From: Haemophilus paraphrohaemolyticus
Lineage (GTDB): Bacteria > Pseudomonadota > Gammaproteobacteria > Enterobacterales > Pasteurellaceae
Assembly (NCBI RefSeq): GCF_002015045.1
Contig: NZ_MUXX01000022.1
Span: forward strand, 1 to 35,169
Direction: 5' to 3'
DNA length: 35,169 bases
How positions within the stretch are numbered: position 1 is the first letter of the stretch; each line of letters starts with the position of its first letter. A program made the translations under genes and the position numbers. This document shows, piece by piece, positions 25,202-31,142 of this stretch. A model generated the notes under the pieces. That model made no database searches. It saw only the letters and a program-made list of their open reading frames with translations, and had not been told where the DNA came from.

Positions 25202-25974
25202 ACTAAGTCCTTAGCCCAATCAGGCGTGTCTGTCGTGCCATAATCTCGCTCTGCAAAGCCAACGTGGGCGTTTGGCTTGGTAGAAGCGGTCGAATGTTGC
25301 GGATTTTTTGCAACAATGCCCGAGCTAGGCTGCTCGTCACGCCATTGCCAATCTGCCTTGAAGCCTTTCCAACCACGCTCAATCGCAATCGTGATCGCCT
25401 CACACAGAGAAATCCCTGCCTTGCCAGCCTCACGCTCAAAGCCTTTTATCGCCGTGTCTGTAATCGGGCATTTCAACGCCTTGCGATGTTTTACAAAATC
25501 CGTTGCTAGTTCGCCATCAATGCCGAATTTTTCCAAAATCTCAAAATCATCAGATTTTTTCGCCTTCGTGCGTGCGTGTGCGTTACTACCCGTTAGGGTA
25601 GTATTTTTGGTATTGGTATTTTGTTTAGTGGTATTTTGTGTGTGAGCTGAGTTCACAGGTACTTGTGAGGTAAGTTCACAGGTCGCAACTTTGTCAAAAT
25701 TAACCGAGAAAACATTCATTCCTCTGAAGCCTTTCGATTTAGTTAAAAGTCCAAGCTCAACAAGTTTTTCACAGGCGTCTATAACGCCTCTATTGCTTAA
25801 ACTGCACTTTTCCATCATTTGCGAAATTGAGACCGCATCTTTTTGTTTATTCCAGCCAGTAGTTTGACGGACAACTAGCATATAGCACTTAAATTCTGCA
25901 CCACTTAAAACGCTCATCAACTCATCAATTACCGCATTTGGAACTTGAAAACTGTTTGGGATAAATTTGCTCAT
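25198..25974 (-). CDS. O: Replication initiator, O-like
   Basis: The product has 258 residues. The N-terminal winged-helix domain (about 1-95) matches phage_rep_O: FIPNSFQVPNAVIDELMSVL, then CYMLVVRQTTGWNKQKDAVS and SNRGVIDACEKLVELGL. A low-complexity linker (about 105-140) rich in T, N and K is encoded by repeat-rich DNA. The C-terminal part (about 140-258) may contact the loader. In lambda the origin lies within O, and here the linker DNA is the likely place. It overlaps Rha by 4 bases and the DnaC-like gene by 4 bases. Confidence 0.85.
   Translation of the reverse strand: MSKFIPNSFQVPNAVIDELMSVLSGAEFKCYMLVVRQTTGWNKQKDAVSISQMMEKCSLSNRGVIDACEKLVELGLLTKSKGFRGMNVFSVNFDKVATCELTSQVPVNSAHTQNTTKQNTNTKNTTLTGSNAHARTKAKKSDDFEILEKFGIDGELATDFVKHRKALKCPITDTAIKGFEREAGKAGISLCEAITIAIERGWKGFKADWQWRDEQPSSGIVAKNPQHSTASTKPNAHVGFAERDYGTTDTPDWAKDLV
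25585..25683. repeat. Repeat cluster in the O-like gene; candidate replication origin
   Basis: The DNA holds a palindrome ACTACCC-GTTA-GGGTAGT (25585-25602), two copies of GGTATTTTGT (25615-25624, 25630-25639; 15-bp period) and two of AGTTCACAGGT (25650-25660, 25673-25683; 23-bp period). They encode the non-conserved linker of the initiator. Lambda ori has iterons and an AT-rich block at the same place in O. Confidence 0.45.
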
Positions 25975-26663
25975 TGCATCAACTCCGAAGCGTAACGATT
26001 TGCGATAAATGCCATTCCCTTACTGGTTACACGGGTTTGGGTAAAATTGTGACCGTGTTCTGCTGTGCCAGTCTTAACGGCAAACAGCTCACGCTCGTGA
26101 TATTTTTGATAAGGCAGCAAGTTATTTGATTGACGATACAAAATACGGTCTTCTACCAAGCGCTGAATCATTGCCTTTTCAGGCATTTTCAAAATCTTGG
26201 CGGTTTCTCGTAGTGATTTGGTTGTACCAACTTCAACATAGTGTTCAACAAATGCCGCTTTCGGTTTCATCCGCTGATTTTCCAACAACAACGCTTGTTT
26301 TTGCTCTTCCAAATCTGCTGCCAAACGCAAGGCTTCCGCAAAAGTCTGCGGTAATTGCACCGCTTGTTTTGCTTCTAACTCTTGCCAGCGGTCGATAATG
26401 CGTTTACGCAGTTTCACGTTGTAGCCAGCAATCAAAGTGAGTGTTAGGTCTTTTGGTAGGTAAAAGCACGGATAAGTGCGTCCCTTGCTGTCGGTGTAAT
26501 CTCCCCAAAAATGGGGAGATTGAATTTCAAGCTCTTCTAACATTAAACGCACATCACGCATAACGTGGTCGTGACGTTTTTCGCATAACTGAGCAATCTC
26601 AACGCTACTCATCGTTAAGCTTGCATTTTTTTCGGTAATCGGTAATAATTCTGTCGCTTTCAT
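25971..26663 (-). CDS. Rha-family regulator with C-terminal KilAC (antirepressor) domain
   Basis: The product has 230 residues. Residues about 17-100 are a Rha domain (SSVEIAQLCEKRHDHVMRDV, then YPCFYLPKDLTLTLIAGYN). Residues about 125-225 are a KilAC/ANT domain (VEVGTTKSLRETAKILKMPE, then TRVTSKGMAFIANRY). Proteins of this type act as antirepressors or as regulators in the early operon. Its start codon would be covered by the small plus-strand RNA predicted at 26656-26712. It is followed directly by the O-like gene. Confidence 0.88.
   Translation of the reverse strand: MKATELLPITEKNASLTMSSVEIAQLCEKRHDHVMRDVRLMLEELEIQSPHFWGDYTDSKGRTYPCFYLPKDLTLTLIAGYNVKLRKRIIDRWQELEAKQAVQLPQTFAEALRLAADLEEQKQALLLENQRMKPKAAFVEHYVEVGTTKSLRETAKILKMPEKAMIQRLVEDRILYRQSNNLLPYQKYHERELFAVKTGTAEHGHNFTQTRVTSKGMAFIANRYASELMQ
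26621..26649 (+). promoter_or_regulatory. pO-like promoter for a small antisense RNA
   Basis: TTGCAT (26621-26626), a 17-bp spacer and AATAAT (26644-26649) lie on the plus strand inside the 5' end of the Rha gene. A terminator follows about 40-60 bases later, and no plus-strand gene is in between. Confidence 0.55.
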
Positions 26664-26712
26664 TAAAGATTTATTCCTGTATAGAACCCGTGTTACTGCA
26701 CGGGGTTTTTTA
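26656..26712 (+). ncRNA. Predicted OOP-like antisense RNA
   Basis: The predicted RNA is about 57 bases. It starts near 26656 and ends at the hairpin CCCGTG-TTACTG-CACGGG (26687-26704) with a T run (26706-26711). It would be complementary to the Rha ribosome binding site and start codon, and its last bases reach the cII stop codon. In lambda, OOP RNA starts between cII and O, has the same orientation as cI, and is antisense to the end of cII. Position and direction agree here. Confidence 0.5.
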
Positions 26713-26985
26713 TTTGCCTACATTCTCAATGCCTTTACTCGCTAGGAGTTTTAGTGCATCAAGTTCTCTATCGCTTAAATTAGTTAATCCCTTCTCAACA
26801 ACCGTTAAGCCGAGATAATCCAAATAAGCACAAAACTTATCTAAATGTTCTGCTTTAAATCGGCAAATTGTGGCGGCATCTACGCCAATCGCTTCTGCCA
26901 CGTGGCAATCTTTAACCCTTACAGATTGATTCCGAATTGAGTCTGCAATTTTCATTGCATCTAACGTTAATTCCTTGCGTGCCAT
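26710..26985 (-). CDS. cII: CII-like transcription activator
   Basis: The 91-residue product has the lambda CII pattern (97 residues): an N-terminal helix with KELTLDAMKIADSIRNQSVR, a helix-turn-helix HVAEAIGVDAATICRFKAEH (about 28-48), and a C-terminal oligomerisation and degradation tail. CII activates the establishment promoter for the repressor by binding TTGC-N6-TTGC. A perfect copy of that site lies over its own start codon (26975-26988). It follows cro by 15 bases. Confidence 0.85.
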   Translation of the reverse strand: MARKELTLDAMKIADSIRNQSVRVKDCHVAEAIGVDAATICRFKAEHLDKFCAYLDYLGLTVVEKGLTNLSDRELDALKLLASKGIENVGK

Positions 26986-27007
26986 TGCGTTATACCTCCG
27001 CTATGCT
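26975..27007 (+). promoter_or_regulatory. pRE-like promoter with perfect CII site
   Basis: TTGC (26975-26978), six bases, then TTGC (26985-26988) is the canonical CII target. The six bases between them form the -35 region. Exactly 17 bp downstream lies TATGCT (27002-27007) as -10. Transcripts would run antisense through cro and into cI, as from lambda pRE. Confidence 0.75.
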
Positions 27008-27210
27008 TCGGGTGATGGGAAAATATCATCGAGGGAGCAAGACACTCCGTGTTGATTTAATGCTTTTACTAATTTTCTAGAATCCAACAGAGAAGGAATG
27101 CGTTTACCTGTTTCATAATTTGCGATCCTAGATTGCCTCCACCCTAAGCTTTGAGCGAGCTCTAGCTGTGTAATACCGATGTTTTTCCTTGCTTCAGCAA
27201 GATTATTCAT
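27001..27210 (-). CDS. cro: Cro-like repressor
   Basis: The 69-residue XRE-type protein has an HTH ITQLELAQSLGWRQSRIANY (about 13-32) followed by ETGKRIPSLLDSRKLVKALN. It is divergent from cI and first in the rightward (here minus-strand) early operon. It should bind the three ATTTAGT-containing operators and shut down cI and early transcription. The HTH core WRQSRIANYET is shared with the CI protein (WGQSRIANYET), so both probably read the same sites. Confidence 0.88.
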   Translation of the reverse strand: MNNLAEARKNIGITQLELAQSLGWRQSRIANYETGKRIPSLLDSRKLVKALNQHGVSCSLDDIFPSPEA

Positions 27211-27228
27211 AGAAACATCCTCATTTGT

Positions 27229-27286
27229 GATTATTTAGTATTTGATTAAATCACATTTAGTGTTTTATATCAACACATTTAGTGTT
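27229..27286. promoter_or_regulatory. Operator region OR: three operators at 22-bp spacing
   Basis: The core ATTTAGT occurs at 27233-27239, 27255-27261 and 27277-27283, each exactly 22 bp apart. Two copies are within the identical 13-mer CACATTTAGTGTT (27252-27264, 27274-27286); the third (next to cro) is degenerate. The 13-mer is an imperfect palindrome. The layout is that of three lambda operators on one face of the helix. Confidence 0.75.
27245..27273 (-). promoter_or_regulatory. pR promoter for cro and the early right operon
   Basis: On the minus strand, TTGATA (27268-27273), 17 bp and TTTAAT (27245-27250) form a strong promoter. The middle operator fills the spacer, so CI or Cro bound there would block it. 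Confidence 0.75.
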
Positions 27287-27316
27287 TTGTTTATGTATTG
27301 CGAGCCGTGATATATT
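27287..27316 (+). promoter_or_regulatory. pRM-like promoter for cI
   Basis: TTGTTT (27287-27292), an 18-bp spacer and TATATT (27311-27316) lie next to the operator nearest cI, as expected for a repressor-maintained promoter. The predicted start gives a leader of about 20 bases with AGGAGA before the cI ATG. Confidence 0.5.
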
Positions 27317-27341
27317 TATATCGTCAACTAGGAGAACCAAA

Positions 27342-28010
27342 ATGAGTAGTGTCGGAGAAAGACTAAAAGCCTTTAGAGAAAAGCTAGGCGTAAAACAGAA
27401 AGAATTTGCTGAACTCTGTGCGAAAGCAGATAAACGCGAAGATGTGAAGTGGGGACAATCTCGCATTGCGAACTATGAAACCAATAGTAGAACGCCAAGC
27501 CTCGAAGATATTGCGATTATTTCGCAAGTGTTAGGAATAGAGCCTGCTGTATTAGCTTTTAGTACAGACGAAATCGAAGTGGTAGGTAGACCAAAAGAGG
27601 GCGTTGTTGCAGTAGTAGGACAGGCTACAATGGGGAGGGAAGACCGTATCTATCTAGAAGAAATGCATACTGGCTATGTGCGTATTTTCAGCCAAGACCC
27701 ACAAGCCTATTGCCTAAGCGTGCGAGGTTCGAGTATGGAACCTCGTATCCACAGTGGCGAATATGTGCTTATTGAGCCCTCGGTGCGCGTGTGTAATGGC
27801 GATGATGTCCTTGTTCGTACGGTAGACGGGCAATATATGATAAAAATTCTCGAATATAAGCGAGATGGCGAATACCGTTTCTCTAGTATCAATCACGATC
27901 ATAAGCCCTTCAACCTGCAAGAAAATGAAGTAGAATGTGTTCACGCGGTTTCTGCTATTTTGAAACAATCACGCTTTATTTCGTTCGAAGAAATTAACGA
28001 TGAAGACTAA
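27342..28010 (+). CDS. cI: CI-type repressor with LexA-like autoprotease domain
   Basis: The product has 222 residues. The N-terminal HTH (about 5-65) contains VKQKEFAELCAKAD and WGQSRIANYETNSR. The C-terminal S24 peptidase has the catalytic serine S131 in VRGSSMEP and lysine K168 in QYMIKIL. It should therefore be cleaved with RecA help after DNA damage. The cleavage dipeptide is not an obvious Ala-Gly; the region is VVGQATMG (91-98). The ATG at 27342 follows AGGAGA; the open frame back to 27282 runs through the operators and is not used. Two accessory genes follow on the same strand. Confidence 0.92.
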   Translation: MSSVGERLKAFREKLGVKQKEFAELCAKADKREDVKWGQSRIANYETNSRTPSLEDIAIISQVLGIEPAVLAFSTDEIEVVGRPKEGVVAVVGQATMGREDRIYLEEMHTGYVRIFSQDPQAYCLSVRGSSMEPRIHSGEYVLIEPSVRVCNGDDVLVRTVDGQYMIKILEYKRDGEYRFSSINHDHKPFNLQENEVECVHAVSAILKQSRFISFEEINDED

Positions 28011-28037
28011 AATAGCAGTTGAATTTATTAGGTAGAT

Positions 28038-28781
28038 ATGATGAATAAAGTTACCTTGATTAGAGAAAGAACGGAGATGGGGGTTACGCAGCCCTTTATT
28101 TGCCAAACAGAAAATGAACAGTGGTTTGTGGTAAAAACCACGGCAATGATGCCAATCGCACAATTATTGGCAGAAGTCATTGGTTCTATGTTGGCTCACG
28201 AAATAGGCTTGCCTAGCCCTCAATTTTGCTTTGTGGATATTACAGAAAAATCAACACAATATGTCTCAGCACAATGGCGTTCAGCCTTACCACCTGGCTC
28301 TGCATTTGGCTCTGCGTTTATCAGAAATGCGAAAGTTGCCAAAACAGCTCAAGCAAAGAATGTGAATTACCTCTCTGAACCAGAACAAAAGCTACTTTAT
28401 ATGTTCGATCTCTGGATATTAAATTCTGACAGAACCGCCTCACAAATTGGCACAGGTAATATCAATCTTCTATTTGATGAAACGCAACAAAAAATTCTTG
28501 TTATCGATCACAACCTTGCTTTTGACGAAACCGCAATATTTAACGAACATATTTTTTCACCACAAAATCGCGATTGGGAATTAGACTGGGTAGATAAAGA
28601 GACCTTTACACAAAAAGCCATTGACACCTTAACTAAATTTGATCATATTTACCAAAGCATTCCTGACGATTGGTTTCCGCTTGATGATGAGGCGTTTCAA
28701 CAAATGGAAACAAAAATCAGAAAAATTCAGTCAATTTTGAATCGCATTAAAGAAGAACACTACTGGGACAACATCAAATGA
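28038..28781 (+). CDS. HipA-like kinase in the rexA position
   Basis: The 247-residue product has the short HipA-like kinase fold (HipA_2 type) without the N-terminal HipA subdomain. A candidate ATP lysine is K33 (WFVVKT). The catalytic loop is FDLWILNSDRT (D124, N129, D131-R132), followed by NINLL (141-145) and the metal-binding IDHNLAF (D157). HipA kinases phosphorylate glutamyl-tRNA synthetase or other translation targets; the substrate here is unknown. No HipB partner is adjacent. It starts 27 bases after cI and overlaps the DUF3037 gene by 4 bases (ATGA), so it is probably on the cI transcript and made in the lysogen. Confidence 0.82.
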   Translation: MMNKVTLIRERTEMGVTQPFICQTENEQWFVVKTTAMMPIAQLLAEVIGSMLAHEIGLPSPQFCFVDITEKSTQYVSAQWRSALPPGSAFGSAFIRNAKVAKTAQAKNVNYLSEPEQKLLYMFDLWILNSDRTASQIGTGNINLLFDETQQKILVIDHNLAFDETAIFNEHIFSPQNRDWELDWVDKETFTQKAIDTLTKFDHIYQSIPDDWFPLDDEAFQQMETKIRKIQSILNRIKEEHYWDNIK

Positions 28782-29593
28782 AACAACCTATTTTATACAG
28801 TTTTGTACGGTATCGACCATACTTTGAAACAGGTGAGTTTGTCAATGTTGGCTTGCTAATATGCGAACCTGAAAAAAGAAAACTGACCTACCGTCTTGTC
28901 AATAAAAACAACAAAAGAGTGAATGATTTCTTTTATCGCAGTAAATTATTTGAAAACATACACGACACGATTAGCGATGAACTTAATTATATTGTTAATC
29001 AGCAATTTAATTTTACTGCACAAGAAATGGCAACATTTTTCCACCACTACGTTGATGTAAAAGAAGGTATAGTACAATACAGCAATGCGATTGTGGGAAT
29101 GGTTGATGATCCGAAGGTTTATATCAATAACTTATACACAAAGTTTATCCAAAATGCCGGTGTAAAATCAGAAAGCCAAGAACAAACTATACTAAAGCAT
29201 TACAAAGCTTTATTTAAAGCAGATAACGACCAAATATTACTCAACTATAAGCAACATAGCGTGAAAGGTGAAATGGCAAAATTCACTTTGCCTCTTGCCC
29301 TAAAAAATCAAAATGACAAGCAAATACTCAAAGCCGTTAAACCACTTGCCTTTGATCAGCTTGAAAGTCCAAGTATGATAGAACATTGCGATAGTTGGGT
29401 AGCCAAAATCAATCGAGCAAATGAAGAAGAACTATTGAAAAAAGAGAATATCCTTTTTGCACTTGATACGCCAGACACAGCAAGTAAAACCAATATTCTG
29501 AATACCATTAAACGCACATTTGATAAGTTTAAAATTCAGCATATTGACTGGCAAGAAGATAAACAGCTGCTTAAATTTGCTAAAAACCTTTAA
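28778..29593 (+). CDS. DUF3037 protein in the rexB position
   Basis: The 271-residue product has the DUF3037 start YSFVRYRPYFETGEFVNVGL followed by LICEPEKRKLTYRLV. The remainder is helical and charged, without membrane segments. Lambda RexB is a membrane protein, so only the position is shared. DUF3037 genes are often found beside HipA-like kinase genes in bacterial genomes, which suggests a working pair (partner, substrate or antidote), but the function is unknown. The ATGA overlap indicates coupled, balanced synthesis. A strong terminator follows. Confidence 0.82.
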   Translation: MKQPILYSFVRYRPYFETGEFVNVGLLICEPEKRKLTYRLVNKNNKRVNDFFYRSKLFENIHDTISDELNYIVNQQFNFTAQEMATFFHHYVDVKEGIVQYSNAIVGMVDDPKVYINNLYTKFIQNAGVKSESQEQTILKHYKALFKADNDQILLNYKQHSVKGEMAKFTLPLALKNQNDKQILKAVKPLAFDQLESPSMIEHCDSWVAKINRANEEELLKKENILFALDTPDTASKTNILNTIKRTFDKFKIQHIDWQEDKQLLKFAKNL

Positions 29594-29598
29594 TACTA

Positions 29599-29626
29599 AA
29601 CCGCCCACCGAGGCGGTTTTCTTTTA
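29599..29626 (+). terminator. Terminator closing the cI - HipA-like - DUF3037 operon
   Basis: AACCGCC/GGCGGTT (29599-29605 and 29612-29618) with a 6-base loop is followed by a T-rich tract. It separates the lysogenic operon from pL. Confidence 0.9.
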
Positions 29627-29771
29627 CCTAAAATCCCCAAATTTACAAATTTCCTTTCAAATCTCACCGCTTATAGTTCAAAAAACAAGCAATCAAACAT
29701 TTTCCTAAATTTAAAAATCCTTGTAAAAACAAGCGTTTAATCACGAAATGAAATTTCTCTACAAAATAAAT

Positions 29772-29812
29772 CACAATCTGTTATTGAATTATAAATCACA
29801 ATTGGTGATAAT
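29772..29812 (+). promoter_or_regulatory. pL-like promoter with operators
   Basis: TTGAAT (29784-29789), 17 bp and GATAAT (29807-29812) form a promoter. Its spacer holds ATCAC-AATTG-GTGAT (29795-29809), a perfect interrupted palindrome. A related copy (CACAATCTGTTAT) begins at 29772. Both resemble the OR 13-mer CACATTTAGTGTT, so CI and Cro probably bind here too. It faces the recombination genes. Confidence 0.65.
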
Positions 29813-29854
29813 AACCTCATCAAACGAACTGAAAGACAGACAACAATCAGTTCA

Positions 29855-29870
29855 TGCTCTTTAAAAATTT
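29855..29870 (+). promoter_or_regulatory. boxA-like antitermination sequence
   Basis: TGCTCTTTAAAAATTT closely resembles the boxA of enterobacterial rRNA leaders (TGCTCTTTAACAATTT). It lies about 35 bases after the predicted pL start, where lambda has nutL. A clear boxB hairpin was not found. Confidence 0.6.
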
Positions 29871-29878
29871 GAAACAGG

Positions 29879-30376
29879 TTAGGGAAGATTGCGCTCGGTT
29901 CGTTCTAAAACAGCAGCGCGAATTGCGGGATTAAGTTCATAAACCCCACTTACCCAACTGAGAGAAATAAGCTTTTTATCAAGTAATTTCTCAACGGCAA
30001 GGACAACCCGTGGATCGTTATTAGGAACCTCACGATTTAACGCAACTGTCATCAGCACAGACCATTCCAAAGATGAAAGTGCTGAAAGCTGCTTGTGTGC
30101 TTTAGATTTAGATGCCCACTCATTGTTTAATTTACTCTTCAGAAAAGCGACTAGGCTACGCCAAACCAATAAGCTGAGCAGTGAAAAAAGTAAGATGGCT
30201 ATGTCATTTAAGCTAAGCCAAGTGGGGAAATTAGCAGGTGTTCTTGCAATAAAAAACTGTGAAAGAGCCTCTGGCATAAACAGGTAGAAAAGAAGCAGGA
30301 AGAATAACCACATTGTAAAGTCCTTGAGCAAAATTTTAGTTACCAATGTATTCAGTAGTTTTACAAAAACTTCCAT
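29879..30376 (-). CDS. SieB-like superinfection exclusion membrane protein
   Basis: The product has 165 residues. Two membrane helices are visible (about 21-43, FTMWLFFLLLFYLFMP; and about 57-73, AILLFSLLSLLVWRSL), followed by a soluble domain (TSLEWSVLMTVALNRE-like region and a C-terminal winged-helix-like part). This layout matches the SieB family of P22 and lambda, which aborts infection by other phages. The ATG at 30376 follows GAGGAAAACACC. It is read against pL from its own promoter. P22 sieB lies in the same pL region. Family identity is by pattern and position and was not searched. Confidence 0.65.
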   Translation of the reverse strand: MEVFVKLLNTLVTKILLKDFTMWLFFLLLFYLFMPEALSQFFIARTPANFPTWLSLNDIAILLFSLLSLLVWRSLVAFLKSKLNNEWASKSKAHKQLSALSSLEWSVLMTVALNREVPNNDPRVVLAVEKLLDKKLISLSWVSGVYELNPAIRAAVLERTERNLP

Positions 30377-30397
30377 GGTGTTTTCCTCATAAATTTT

Positions 30398-30442
30398 AAG
30401 TTGTGGCGAAAACATTATATTCCTCGAAGTTGTGGCAAACAA
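30398..30442 (-). promoter_or_regulatory. Promoter of the SieB-like gene with direct repeats
   Basis: On the minus strand, TTGTTT (30437-30442), 17 bp and TATAAT (30414-30419) form a strong promoter. Two copies of AAGTTGTGGC (plus-strand 30398-30407 and 30427-30436, 29 bp apart) flank the -10 and may be a regulator site. Confidence 0.7.
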
Positions 30443-30451
30443 GAGGCGAGC

Positions 30452-30477
30452 TTACCCCTCGTTAAAAGGGTAATTTT
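30452..30477 (+). terminator. Possible early terminator (tL1-like)
   Basis: TTACCC (30452-30457) and GGGTAA (30468-30473) can form a hairpin followed by TTTT. It would act on the pL transcript after it has crossed the sieB gene in antisense. The stem is short, so the call is weak. Confidence 0.35.
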
Positions 30478-30490
30478 CCCTAACCTGTTT

Positions 30491-30747
30491 TGAGTTTTAG
30501 ACAATTTGGACGAACACTCGCAGAAAGCTACCGTGCAAGCAGTTACCCGATGGTGAGGGTTAGTAATAGCGTGGACAATTAGACCCACCGCCCAACAAGA
30601 TGGATTAAAAGCCCCGAATTAACCGCCCAAACGATAGCCGAAAGCCTGTGTTTAGCCTGTATAGCGAGAAAGCAGTCGCACACCACGACGAAGCCCCTAG
30701 AACAGGCATTTAAAAAACTCTGATGAATCAGAGCGGGAGGTAAGACT
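30491..30747 (+). other. Gene-free leader before the first left-operon genes
   Basis: About 257 bases hold no convincing gene. One plus frame is open from 30484 to 30723 except for a single TAG at 30580, and it reads protein-like after that stop (PELTAQTIAESLCLACIARK). No good start is present, so it may be a decayed gene. A second option is structured RNA: a hairpin CTCTGAT-GA-ATCAGAG (30718-30733) ends one base before the Shine-Dalgarno GGGAGG of the next gene. Confidence 0.4.
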
Positions 30748-30912
30748 ATGAAACGAATGAAATCAATCTTGTCAATCGTCTTTATTGCCGCATTATTGGG
30801 CATTGTTGGTACGATGGACTACAACGATTATGTACAAATGGAACGATACAAATGTGAACGTGGCGGTAATGTTTGGACAGTAGAAACCAATGGCGACCAA
30901 TACTGCAAGTGA
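30748..30912 (+). CDS. Small membrane protein, unknown
   Basis: The 54-residue product has one N-terminal hydrophobic helix (about 6-23, SILSIVFIAALLGIVG) after a basic start, then a short polar tail with two cysteines (C36, C53) that could pair in the periplasm. The ATG is preceded by GGGAGG. It is the first gene of the left operon after the leader and is followed 6 bases later by the next gene. No family recognised. Confidence 0.7.
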   Translation: MKRMKSILSIVFIAALLGIVGTMDYNDYVQMERYKCERGGNVWTVETNGDQYCK

Positions 30913-30918
30913 GGATAT

Positions 30919-31140
30919 ATGCCAAATAAAATTTATGACGATGGCCCACGTTACGCCAAAGTAACGATAAACCAAACTGATAAGGGATATGTTGCATCGC
31001 TGTTTTTGGATAAAAAGCTGTATCACTCGACCGCGCCAATGCTTGCGAAAAACAACGCCATTATGCTGGTTAACCGCAAAATTGAGCGGTTGAACATCGG
31101 AAAGCGAAAGATTGACCGTATACCGTTTTACAAGGAATAA
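30919..31140 (+). CDS. Small basic protein, unknown
   Basis: The 73-residue product MPNKIYDDGPRYAKVTINQT and on has a basic C-terminal half (VNRKIERLNIGKRKIDRIPF). The ATG follows GAGGATAT. No family recognised. A basic RNA-binding peptide such as N would fit the position, but no arginine-rich N motif is seen, so I do not assign it. Confidence 0.7.
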   Translation: MPNKIYDDGPRYAKVTINQTDKGYVASLFLDKKLYHSTAPMLAKNNAIMLVNRKIERLNIGKRKIDRIPFYKE

Positions 31141-31142
31141 CA

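Larger units (their letters stand above)
29872..30490. repeat. Inverted repeat flanking the SieB-like gene
   Basis: AAACAGGTTAGGGAA (29872-29886) and its exact reverse complement (30476-30490) are about 590 bases apart. Counting four further bases inward, 18 of 19 positions match. The left arm contains the sieB stop codon, and the right arm lies just outside its promoter region. Confidence 0.85.

Noticed and set aside
27282..27341. Longer cI reading frame from 27282
   Set aside because: It runs through an operator and the -35 region. The ATG at 27342 has AGGAGA and the HTH begins right after it.
30579..30803. 74-codon minus-strand frame in the left-operon leader
   Set aside because: It has no ribosome binding site and overlaps the start of the small membrane protein gene, whose GGGAGG and signal-anchor support the plus strand.
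30919..31140. N-type antiterminator candidate
   Set aside because: The position and basic C-terminus are suggestive, but there is no arginine-rich N-terminal motif and no boxB hairpin, so the name is not supported.
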